This document shows positions 1 to 6,437 of a stretch of DNA of 15,568 bases, one piece after another; positions within the stretch are counted from its first letter, which is position 1, and each line of letters opens with the position of its first letter. The stretch comes from Oscillospiraceae bacterium. GTDB lineage: Bacteria; Bacillota; Clostridia; Oscillospirales; Oscillospiraceae. The notes under the pieces are model-generated. The model saw only the letters and a program-made list of their open reading frames with translations, was not told the DNA's origin and did no database searches. The stretch spans positions 1-15,568 of the forward strand of contig JAQXJQ010000211.1 of NCBI GenBank assembly GCA_029009035.1, in the 5' to 3' direction. The translations under genes and the position numbers were made by a program.

Positions 1-34
1 CCAGTGCGAGCAGGAGCGCGACAAGTCGTTTCAT
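1..34 (-). CDS. Start of an exported protein (signal peptide only, cut by window edge)
   Basis: Only the first eleven codons are visible: MKRLVALLLAL, a basic start followed by a leucine-rich core. This is what the beginning of a signal peptide or lipoprotein leader looks like. An AGAAAGG sequence about ten bases upstream can serve as ribosome site. It lies 127 bp beyond the stop of the zinc dehydrogenase, on the same strand, and no clear terminator separates them, so it may belong to the same transcript. The rest of the protein lies outside the window, so its function cannot be named; a solute-binding protein or another secreted hydrolase would fit but is a guess. Confidence 0.6.
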   Translation of the reverse strand, partial: MKRLVALLLAL

Positions 35-161
35 TCTTACCAAACCTTTCTCTTTTTATTTTGCCGGATCAAATTGGGAACAAAGTTTGAGCGCAGGCGG
101 AGGCCGGTGTGTGCCGGCGGCACAGAACGGCCTGTCCGTTACGGTTTGCCGCAAACCCCGG

Positions 162-1187
162 TCACAGGCCCGGGTTCACAATAAACTTTCCCTCCGCACG
201 GCGCGCGGGGTCGGACAGAACCGCGGGCAGCTCCGACAGAGGCACCTCGGGCAGCGCCATGGAGCTGACATCGATCCGTCCCTGGGCGATGAGGGTCACC
301 GCCCTGCTCTGGGTGTAGGGATTGATGTAGGAGGTCTTCAGCGTGATCTCCTTTTTGAACAGGGAGAAGGGTTTTACCGCCACTTCGTCATCGGGGGCGG
401 TCAGGCCGAAGAGCATCACGGTGGAGTTGCAGCCCGCGATGTCCAGAGCCTGGCGGATGGCGGAAGTCTTTCCCACGCATTCGATGACGACTCCGATCCG
501 GCCCACGCCGCTGCGTTCGATCACCTCTGCGGCGTTGCCCTCCGTCGGGTCGATGGCCAGGTCGGCCCCCAGCCTGCAGGCCAGAGCGCGCTTGCGCTCC
601 ACAGGCTCCAGCACGATCACCTTGCCGGCGCCGGACAGTCTGGCCAGCTGGAGCATCACCAGGCCGATCATACCGGCGCCGATGACGGCCACGGTATCAC
701 CGGGCCGGATGCCGCACTGGTCGATGCCGTGCAGGCAGCAGGCCACCGGCTCCGCCATGGCGGCGCGGGCATAGGGAAGCCCCTCGGGGATGCGGTATGC
801 CTGACTTTCGGGAATGACGCAGTACTCGGCAAAGCCGCCGTCCTGGGTGGTCCCGTAGCCCACCATGCGCTCGCAGAAGTGGGCGTATCCGCCCCGGCAG
901 GCGTCACAGGTGCCGCAGATGCGGTTGGGATCCACGCACACCCTGTCCCCGGGACGGAAGGCGGTGACGCCCTCCCCCACCCGGCAGACTTCGCCGGCAA
1001 ACTCGTGGCCCAGCACAGTGCCCGGAGGGCTTTTGGCCGCCCCTTCGTCGCCGGAGAAAATATGCACATCGGTCCCGCACACGCCGCAGGCGCCCACGCG
1101 GATCAGCAGTTCGCCCCTGCCGGGAGTCGGAACCGCACGCTCCTCGATCCGGAGATCGTGAGCGCCGTAAAAGACCGCCGCTTTCAT
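162..1187 (-). CDS. Zinc-dependent medium-chain alcohol/polyol dehydrogenase
   Basis: A 341-residue protein of the zinc MDR family (threonine/sorbitol dehydrogenase-like), which oxidises a secondary alcohol to a ketone, or the reverse, with NAD(P). The catalytic zinc ligands are visible as Cys37 (CGVCGTD), His61-Glu62 (GHE) and Glu146 (AEP). The structural zinc site has the four cysteines 91, 94, 97 and 105. The nucleotide-binding loop GAGMIG is at 170-175, and Glu194 at the end of the second Rossmann strand argues for NAD rather than NADP (inference). Length is normal for the family. Its ATG overlaps the stop of the upstream hydrolase gene (ATGA), so the two are translationally coupled; a GAGG lies 8 bases before the start. 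It is the fifth gene of the catabolic unit. Substrate is not determinable from sequence. Confidence 0.9.
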   Translation of the reverse strand: MKAAVFYGAHDLRIEERAVPTPGRGELLIRVGACGVCGTDVHIFSGDEGAAKSPPGTVLGHEFAGEVCRVGEGVTAFRPGDRVCVDPNRICGTCDACRGGYAHFCERMVGYGTTQDGGFAEYCVIPESQAYRIPEGLPYARAAMAEPVACCLHGIDQCGIRPGDTVAVIGAGMIGLVMLQLARLSGAGKVIVLEPVERKRALACRLGADLAIDPTEGNAAEVIERSGVGRIGVVIECVGKTSAIRQALDIAGCNSTVMLFGLTAPDDEVAVKPFSLFKKEITLKTSYINPYTQSRAVTLIAQGRIDVSSMALPEVPLSELPAVLSDPARRAEGKFIVNPGL

Positions 1188-2128
1188 GCCTTGGCCTCGG
1201 TCTTCTTTACGAAGTCAACGATGTCCGCCATGAACTCGCCCGGCTTCTCGCCGCTGGCCAGATGGGTGCAGTCCTCCAGAATATAGGTGTAGGACTCCTT
1301 GATGTGCCCGGCCATCCACTCGGCGATCTTGGGGCTGTAGAGGGAGCCGGGGTTTGCGAAAAACAGGCCGGTGGGCACATCGATCTTCTCCACGGCGGGA
1401 CGGTAATCGTAGCTGTCGCAGGACTCCCAGTAGCGGCGGTTGATATGGCTGGCCTCGCCGTCCATGGACAAAAAGTGCCGCACCAGTTCGGTCTTGCCGG
1501 CCTCCCCGGCCTTGCGGTACAGCTCCGCGGTCATCTCCGGGCCCTCGGCAAAGGTGCGCACCTCGTCGGGGGTGTGCTGGAAGATGGTCTGCTCGGTGAA
1601 GAAGGCGGCGAAGGCCTCATAGTCGTGCTCCATGTTGTAGAGGTCGCGCTCCATCTGCGCCTTGGTGTACCAGCCCTGATAGAGGCCCAGCTTCCACTCG
1701 TCGTCGTTCAGCGGCTTGGGGGACATATCGCCGATGATGAAGCGGGAGATGTGCCTGGAGCCAAACTGCTCCACATAGGAAAGCAGGACGGCCGCGCCCA
1801 TGGAGTAGCCCAGCATCACGGCGTCCTCGATGCCCAGGTGCTCCAGAAGCTCCTTGGCGTCCCGGGCGGACTGGGGCACACCCAGCTTATCCGCGCCGGT
1901 GGACTCGCCGCAGCCCCGCTGGTCATAGCACAGGCCGCGGAAGCCGAACTGGCTCAGAGCCTTCAGGAACAGATACAGGCCCTCGGCGTTGCCGCCCCAG
2001 CCGTGGATCCAGAGGAAGGGGATGCCCTCTCCCACATCAATGTAAGAGATCTCCGCGCCGTCGGAGGCACGGAAGCTGTGCCGCGCCTCCGCGATCTCCT
2101 TCATCAGTTCGTTCATGGCTTCGTTCAT
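1184..2128 (-). CDS. Alpha/beta-fold hydrolase
   Basis: A 314-residue soluble alpha/beta hydrolase without signal peptide. The oxyanion-hole motif HGWGG is at 42-46, the nucleophile elbow GYSMG puts Ser109 in the catalytic position, and His289 (DCTHL) is the likely catalytic histidine. The usual acid after strand 7 is not visible: that segment reads FFANPGSLYSP (257-266 region), without Asp or Glu. Asp134 after strand 6 (IIGDMSP) could replace it, as seen in some dehalogenase-like members. A cap of about 100 residues lies between 140 and 240. The start has a GGAGG 7 bases upstream; the gene sits about 20 bp after the BKACE stop. Within the unit it could act as an esterase, lactonase or acyl-CoA thioesterase on the product of the cleavage enzyme; which of these is not decided. 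Confidence 0.85.
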   Translation of the reverse strand: MNEAMNELMKEIAEARHSFRASDGAEISYIDVGEGIPFLWIHGWGGNAEGLYLFLKALSQFGFRGLCYDQRGCGESTGADKLGVPQSARDAKELLEHLGIEDAVMLGYSMGAAVLLSYVEQFGSRHISRFIIGDMSPKPLNDDEWKLGLYQGWYTKAQMERDLYNMEHDYEAFAAFFTEQTIFQHTPDEVRTFAEGPEMTAELYRKAGEAGKTELVRHFLSMDGEASHINRRYWESCDSYDYRPAVEKIDVPTGLFFANPGSLYSPKIAEWMAGHIKESYTYILEDCTHLASGEKPGEFMADIVDFVKKTEAKA

Positions 2129-2149
2129 GGTACTACCTCCGCCGTCGGC

Positions 2150-3058
2150 TTACTTCAAGCCCAGCATCTCGCGGGCTTCGTCGGGGGTGGCCACCTCACG
2201 GCCCAGCTCGTGGGCGATACGGGCCATCTTGGCGATGGGCTCGGCATTGGACTTGGCCAGCTGGCCCTTGGCGATATACAGGTTGTCCTCCAGGCCCACG
2301 CGGACATTTCCGCCCAGGATGATGGCGGTGGTGGTGACGTCGAACTGCTCCTTGCCCGCGGCGGCGCAGGACCAGACGAAGTTGCCCTCGCCCAGCACCT
2401 TCCTGGCGGTGTTCACCAGATAGAGCAGGTTGTCCACATTGGCGGGAATGCCGCCCATGACACCGGTGACGAACTGCAGGTAGACGGGGGCCTTCAGAAT
2501 GCCCTTCTTCATGAAGTAGGCGATGTTGCTGATCATGCCCACCTCATAGACCTCGAACTCGGGCTTGGTGTTGTGCTCGTTCATCACATTGATGTAGTCC
2601 TCAATGTCCTTGAAGGTGTTGGCAAAGGGGACGGTGTAGGTGTTCTTCACAAAGGGGATCTCCCAATCGTACTTGGGCTGCTTGATCTTGTCCGCAATGG
2701 GCGCGAAGCAGAAGTTCACGGAGCCGGCGTTGCAGGAGGCCAGCTCGGCCTTGCACACGGGTACGGACGCCAGGCGCTCCTCGATGCCCATGCCGATGGC
2801 GCCGCCGGTGGTGATGCCGATGACCACGTCGCAGCGGGCACGGACGCCGTCGGTGATGTACTTCATCAGCTGGGGATCGCTGCTGGGTCTGCCGTCCTTG
2901 GGATCTCTGGCGTGGAGATGAACCACGGCGGCGCCGGCCTTGTTGGCGGCAACGGCCTCCTCGATGATCCAATCGGGGTTGGTGGGCAGGTACTCGGACA
3001 TGCTGGGGATATGGACCGCGCCGGTGACGGCGGCGGTCAGAATGACTTTATTTGCCAT
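2150..3058 (-). CDS. Beta-keto acid cleavage enzyme (BKACE, DUF849 family)
   Basis: A 302-residue TIM-barrel enzyme of the 3-keto-5-aminohexanoate cleavage enzyme family. Known members use a metal to react a beta-keto acid with acetyl-CoA, giving acetoacetate and a new acyl-CoA. The metal ligands are visible as His47 and His49 in the VVHLHARDP motif and Glu257 in VGLEDNLY; the ITTGG segment at 82-86 is also typical. Family length is about 270-310, so this is full size. A clean GGAGGAG precedes the ATG. It follows the HAD-family dehydrogenase by 22 bp, and the pairing with a 3-hydroxy acid dehydrogenase is what one expects if that enzyme makes the beta-keto acid. BKACE members differ widely in substrate (3-keto-5-aminohexanoate, dehydrocarnitine, others), so the substrate is left open. 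Confidence 0.92.
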   Translation of the reverse strand: MANKVILTAAVTGAVHIPSMSEYLPTNPDWIIEEAVAANKAGAAVVHLHARDPKDGRPSSDPQLMKYITDGVRARCDVVIGITTGGAIGMGIEERLASVPVCKAELASCNAGSVNFCFAPIADKIKQPKYDWEIPFVKNTYTVPFANTFKDIEDYINVMNEHNTKPEFEVYEVGMISNIAYFMKKGILKAPVYLQFVTGVMGGIPANVDNLLYLVNTARKVLGEGNFVWSCAAAGKEQFDVTTTAIILGGNVRVGLEDNLYIAKGQLAKSNAEPIAKMARIAHELGREVATPDEAREMLGLK

Positions 3059-3080
3059 GATGATCTCCTCCTGAATCTGA

Positions 3081-4022
3081 TCAATATTCCTTGCTGGCCT
3101 TCAGCTGGGTCAGCAGGCGGTGGTTGAATGCGTTTCTGACCTCTTCCTGCTTCCCGGCGGGGTAGTCAAAGAAGCCCGCGCCGCTCTTCAGGCCGAGATC
3201 GCCCCGCTCCGCCCGCAGGCGCAGGCTGCCGCAGGCGCTGGCGGAGTTATCCAGCTCCGCGAACAGGTTGTCCTCGCAGGCGCACCAGACATCCAGGCCG
3301 CCCATGTCGGCAGTCTCCAGGATTCCGGTGGTGGCGGCGCGGAACCCGGGGCCGAACTTCAGGGCCTTGTCAATGTCCTGCGCGGAAGCGGCGCCGATCT
3401 CCATGAGGTGGAACACCTCACGGGCCATGGCGTGAAGCATCCGGTTGGCGATGAGCCCGGGGATATCCTTCAGCACGCGGATGGGCTGCTTGCCCGCCTT
3501 CACATGGAGGTCGTAGACCTCCTGAAACACGGAGTCCTCCATGTTGCCGAAGCAGGACAGCTCGGCAATGGGAATGAGATGGGCGGGGTTGTACCAGTGG
3601 CTCACCATGCATCGGGCCTTGCGCGCCTCGCTCAGGTCCTCGATCATTTGGCTCAGAGGCAGGCTGGAGGTATTGCTGGCAAAGACGGTGTGCGGGGGGC
3701 ACAGCTTGTCCAGGCGGGCAAACAGGTCCTTCTTCAGCTCCAGCTTCTCCGGAATGGCCTCAATGACGAAGTCGGCATCCTTGACGGCGGGCTCCAGCTC
3801 GCTGTACAGGGTAATGTTGGACAGGGTGCGCTCCACGGCGTCGGCATCCGCCGCCTGCTCCTCCACCATGAGGGCGATATCGCTCCGGATCACATCCGGC
3901 ACGGCGTTGCGCACGGGGTCAAAGGCCTCGTACAGGCTGACGGGATAGCCATGCATGGCAAACACCTCGGCAATGCCGTGGCCCATGGTTCCCGCACCGA
4001 TCACGCTAATATTTCGAATCAT
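3081..4022 (-). CDS. 3-hydroxyacyl-CoA dehydrogenase-family enzyme (HAD superfamily, NAD)
   Basis: A 313-residue protein with the NAD-binding loop GAGTMG at 9-14 and the family's catalytic residues: Ser119/Ser120, His142 in SHWYNPAHLIPIAE, Glu154, and Asn193 in GLIANRM. The fold is an N-terminal Rossmann domain to about 185, then the helical C-terminal domain. Start: ATG at 4022 is preferred because AGAGGAAA lies 8 bases before it and the protein then opens with MIRNISVIGAG; a 15-residue extension is possible in frame but has no ribosome site and overlaps the upstream gene. At 313 residues it is longer than classical 3-hydroxybutyryl-CoA dehydrogenases (about 282) and nearer to carnitine dehydrogenase and lambda-crystallin/gulonate dehydrogenase, which act on free hydroxy acids. 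With BKACE next door, oxidation of a 3-hydroxy acid to a 3-keto acid is the best guess. Confidence 0.9.
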   Translation of the reverse strand: MIRNISVIGAGTMGHGIAEVFAMHGYPVSLYEAFDPVRNAVPDVIRSDIALMVEEQAADADAVERTLSNITLYSELEPAVKDADFVIEAIPEKLELKKDLFARLDKLCPPHTVFASNTSSLPLSQMIEDLSEARKARCMVSHWYNPAHLIPIAELSCFGNMEDSVFQEVYDLHVKAGKQPIRVLKDIPGLIANRMLHAMAREVFHLMEIGAASAQDIDKALKFGPGFRAATTGILETADMGGLDVWCACEDNLFAELDNSASACGSLRLRAERGDLGLKSGAGFFDYPAGKQEEVRNAFNHRLLTQLKASKEY

Positions 4023-4044
4023 GTTGGTTTTCCTCTTTACGCAC

Positions 4045-5070
4045 TCAGGCCAGCTCGGGCAGGACAAAACGGTCCAGGCAGGCCATGGTGGGCATGGGGA
4101 TGCGCCCGGCCTCGAAATCCTTGACGATCCCGATGATGGTGTCGCAGGTGGGGGTGGGCACGCCCACCTTCTTGCCCCACTCGCTGCAGATGCCCACGAT
4201 GTAGTCGATCTCGCAGCGGATGCCCTTCTCCATATCCTGCAGCATGCTGGCCTTCAGCGGGCGGTGAGGCTTGAAGTACTGGCGCAGCCACTCGTTGGCC
4301 TTTTCCAGGCCGGCCTTATCCTCAAAGGCCAGGCTGTAATAGCTCCAGCCGGGCACCAGATCCTCCAGCACGATGCCCCTCTTGCGCACGATCTGCACGA
4401 TCTCGTTGCCCACATGGGCGGCGCAGGAGATGGCCTTCTCATTGTCCAGGATCTCGGCATAGGTGCAGCCCAGGGCGGCGGACATTCCGCTGAGGGTGGC
4501 GTTCTGGATGACCTTGGACCAGCGGGTGCCCATCAGATTGTCCATGACCACGCAGGTGCCGGTGAGGCTCAGGATATCGGCCACCTTCTGGATGCGCTCG
4601 GTCTTGCTGCCGTCCACCTCGCCGATCTCATAGCGCATGGCGGAAACGTCGGACGTCAGTTCGGACACGCCGGGACCGCGGAAGGAAGCGCCCCAGCCCA
4701 CGATGCCGCCCACCACCCGGTCGGCGCCGATGACCTTGCCCACGGACTCCTCGGGCACACCGTTCTGCAGGGTGCAGACCACGCTGTCGGGGCCAAGATG
4801 GGGCAGCAGCTGCCGCAGCGCCACATCGTTGTAAGTCTGCTTGGCCAGCAGGATCACGATATCGTAAATACCCTCCATCTCATCGGGGGTGATGGCGGTC
4901 ACGGGGATGCCCGTCAGCTCCATCTTGCCGATCACGGTGGCGCCGTTCCGGTTCAGGGCGTCCACATGCGCACGGTTGGCGTCGATCAATGTCAGCTCGC
5001 CGCCGTTTTTTGCCACCAGGGCGCCCATGATGGTGCCCAGAGAACCGACGCCCATTAAGGCTGCTCTCAT
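4045..5070 (-). CDS. Ketopantoate reductase-like (ApbA/PanE family) 2-hydroxy acid dehydrogenase
   Basis: A 341-residue ApbA/PanE-family protein. Visible are the nucleotide loop GVGSLG (7-12), KQT at 77-79, QNGV at 102-105, the catalytic lysine Lys186 in RWSKVIQNA with Asn190, and the C-terminal SMLQDMEKG...EIDYIVG block (275-293), where Glu287 corresponds to the substrate-binding Glu of E. coli PanE. It is longer than E. coli PanE (303). Asp30 ends the second Rossmann strand, which suggests NAD rather than the NADPH used in pantothenate synthesis (inference). As first gene of a five-gene catabolic unit, with no pantothenate genes nearby, it more likely oxidises or reduces a 2-hydroxy/2-keto acid of the degraded compound. 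GAGG stands 8 bases before the ATG. Confidence 0.88.
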   Translation of the reverse strand: MRAALMGVGSLGTIMGALVAKNGGELTLIDANRAHVDALNRNGATVIGKMELTGIPVTAITPDEMEGIYDIVILLAKQTYNDVALRQLLPHLGPDSVVCTLQNGVPEESVGKVIGADRVVGGIVGWGASFRGPGVSELTSDVSAMRYEIGEVDGSKTERIQKVADILSLTGTCVVMDNLMGTRWSKVIQNATLSGMSAALGCTYAEILDNEKAISCAAHVGNEIVQIVRKRGIVLEDLVPGWSYYSLAFEDKAGLEKANEWLRQYFKPHRPLKASMLQDMEKGIRCEIDYIVGICSEWGKKVGVPTPTCDTIIGIVKDFEAGRIPMPTMACLDRFVLPELA

Positions 5071-5174
5071 AATTCAGACCTCTTTTCTCAAATATGCAAG
5101 TGTGGGAGTCCGCGGTGTGGTACCGGCGCTCCCGTTGTTCATGCCGTTTGTAATACCCGTTGACTTACGGTAAA

Positions 5175-5203
5175 ATAGTATCACTGCGCCGTTCTCGTTT
5201 CAA
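5175..5203 (-). promoter_or_regulatory. Sigma-A-type promoter of the catabolic unit
   Basis: On the minus strand TTGAAA (5203-5198) and TACTAT (5180-5175) are separated by 17 bases. Transcription would start near 5168, leaving a leader of about 97 nt before the first gene. The -35 overlaps the shared block CAAATAGCCA, and the corresponding promoter of the transporter unit sits at the same place relative to that block. Confidence 0.6.
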
Positions 5204-5213
5204 ATAGCCAGAA

Positions 5214-5228
5214 ATCCTCGCACGGTAT
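5214..5228 (-). promoter_or_regulatory. Candidate LysR-type binding box A (T-N11-A)
   Basis: On the minus strand the 15-mer ATACCGTGCGAGGAT has the T-N11-A form of LysR-family sites. It lies at about -46 to -60 from the predicted start, where LysR-type activators usually bind. The aligned site of the other unit (14051-14065) is also T-N11-A, and the two share ATC...G..CG.TATA.C on the plus strand. Binding is inferred. Confidence 0.4.
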
Positions 5229-5337
5229 AGCGTTAGTCATGGCATTTCCCCTGTTTTTTGCCTGTATTCCACAAATACGGCCGGTATATTTTGGGCGTTT
5301 CAAAAGATACGGGCCATTCTTGCTGCCGTTTTTGGTT

Positions 5338-5349
5338 ATGGATATCCAT
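5338..5349. repeat. 12-bp perfect palindrome ATGGATATCCAT, copy A
   Basis: A perfect two-fold palindrome, about 40 bp downstream of the regulator gene and 137 bp from CAAATAGCCA. An identical palindrome at 14176-14187 stands 138 bp from the other CAAATAGCCA. It may be a distal operator; the binding protein is unknown. Confidence 0.6.
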
Positions 5350-5389
5350 TCCCGAGTGTTCTGGCAAAGGCCGCCACGGGAGTGCTTTC

Positions 5390-6346
5390 TCAGTCGTCCG
5401 ACGCGTTTTCCCGCAGCATATTGATGAACTCATCGGCCAGCGGCTGGCGCACGGTGTTGGCACGCTGCAGCCAACCCAGCTCAAACTGCCTGTCCGCGCC
5501 GGGCAGGGGGATCAGCCGGATGCGCTCGGAGAAGCCGTAGCGGGAATAGATCCCCGGATTGAGCAAAATCAGGGAAAACCCGTCCACCCGGCACAGCAGC
5601 TCCTGCATGGTGCCGGTGTTGTTGACCTCGATCTCCTGACAAACGCCGTCCAGATTTTCCATCTTGAAGGCGGAATGCATGAAGTCCCAGCCGGAAATGC
5701 TGGACGCGCCCAGCAGCACAAAGGGAGAAATGATGACCAGCGGCATATCCGTCAGGCGGCTGAAGTCCAGCTCCTTGATATCGGGGGGATATTTCTTGCT
5801 GTCCCGGCTGACGCCGATGTAGGGCACCGCCGAACCCACCCGGTGGTACTCCACGCCCTTGGCCAGCAGCTTTTTCATGGAGCGGCGCAGATGGTCCTTC
5901 CAGAAGATGTTGACCGCGATCTCGATGTCGCCTCTGGTCAGCCGGTCCACCTCCTCATCCAGTCCACATTCCACATAGTGGATCTGCAGGGGGTTCTGGC
6001 TGTACTTGCGGCACAGATCCTCCAGCATGCACTGGATGAACTGGTAGGACACGGAGGCCAGCCGCAGCTCCATGGTCAGGGCGGCCCGGTCGTTCTGCTT
6101 GAACATCCGCTCCAGCTGCCCCGCCTGCTCGATCACATCCATGGCGCTTTTGACAAACTTACGCCCCACCGGGGTCAGGCGGACGCCGGTGCTCACCCGC
6201 TCAAAGATCTGTGCGCCCACTTCCTCCTCAAACTTCTGCAGGATCTTGGACACGCCGGGCTGCGAGATATACAGGTTCTGCGCCGCCTTGGAGATGGACC
6301 CCGCCTTTGCGATCTCAACAATAACTTCAATCTGAGAGAGATTCAT
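5390..6346 (-). CDS. LysR-family transcriptional regulator
   Basis: A 318-residue LysR-type regulator. The N-terminal winged helix-turn-helix spans about 1-60, with the characteristic GSISKAAQNLYISQPGVSK segment (16-34); the linker helix follows to about 90, and the effector-binding domain runs to about 305. Length is normal for the family. It lies between the two units that share promoter architecture, on the same strand rather than divergent as many LysR genes are, and is the obvious candidate regulator of both. The effector is presumably the substrate or an intermediate (inference). The ribosome site before the ATG is poor (GAAGTGG about 7 bases upstream), which suggests low expression. 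It has its own promoter at 6397-6426. Confidence 0.93.
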   Translation of the reverse strand: MNLSQIEVIVEIAKAGSISKAAQNLYISQPGVSKILQKFEEEVGAQIFERVSTGVRLTPVGRKFVKSAMDVIEQAGQLERMFKQNDRAALTMELRLASVSYQFIQCMLEDLCRKYSQNPLQIHYVECGLDEEVDRLTRGDIEIAVNIFWKDHLRRSMKKLLAKGVEYHRVGSAVPYIGVSRDSKKYPPDIKELDFSRLTDMPLVIISPFVLLGASSISGWDFMHSAFKMENLDGVCQEIEVNNTGTMQELLCRVDGFSLILLNPGIYSRYGFSERIRLIPLPGADRQFELGWLQRANTVRQPLADEFINMLRENASDD

Positions 6347-6383
6347 GATGTACCACTTCTTTCCTTCCGCTTCAATGACAAGC

Positions 6384-6400
6384 TGATTTTATGTCAATCA
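6384..6400. promoter_or_regulatory. Inverted repeat at the regulator's promoter (possible autoregulatory operator)
   Basis: TGATT and AATCA flank seven bases and overlap the regulator's -10 region. A protein bound here would block transcription. It does not resemble the T-N11-A boxes of the two units, so autoregulation through the same site type is not supported. Confidence 0.25.
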
Positions 6401-6426
6401 TAGTGCGGAACACGGGAGGCTGTCAA
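6397..6426 (-). promoter_or_regulatory. Promoter of the LysR regulator gene
   Basis: On the minus strand TTGACA (6426-6421, perfect -35) and TATGAT (6402-6397, one mismatch from TATAAT) are separated by 18 bases, within the 91-bp gap before the regulator gene. Start of transcription would be about 45 bp upstream of the ATG. Confidence 0.55.
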
Positions 6427-6437
6427 CGAAAAAGGCT

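Larger units (their letters stand above)
5071..5389. promoter_or_regulatory. Regulatory intergenic region A, upstream of the catabolic unit
   Basis: This 319-bp gap between the regulator gene and the dehydrogenase unit holds no convincing ORF. Reading away from the unit it contains the promoter (5175-5203), CAAATAGCCA (5201-5210, overlapping the -35), a T-N11-A box (5214-5228), ATGGCA (5239-5244), GTTTTTTG (5253-5260) and the palindrome ATGGATATCCAT (5338-5349). The same elements in the same order and at spacings equal within 1 bp occur upstream of the carboxylesterase gene (14038-14187). No hairpin with a T-run was found behind the regulator stop, so read-through from it is possible. Confidence 0.75.

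Noticed and set aside
143..157. Hairpin GGTTTG-CCG-CAAACC after the zinc dehydrogenase
   Set aside because: Only 6 bp with a 3-base loop and no T-run on the minus strand, so it is not accepted as terminator.
1262..3127. 621-codon plus-strand frame, and similar long plus-strand frames at 87-1286, 9736-11631 and 12814-14001
   Set aside because: They run opposite well-supported enzyme and transporter genes, have His/Gly/Ala-rich compositions without any domain, and arise from the GC-rich third positions of the real genes.
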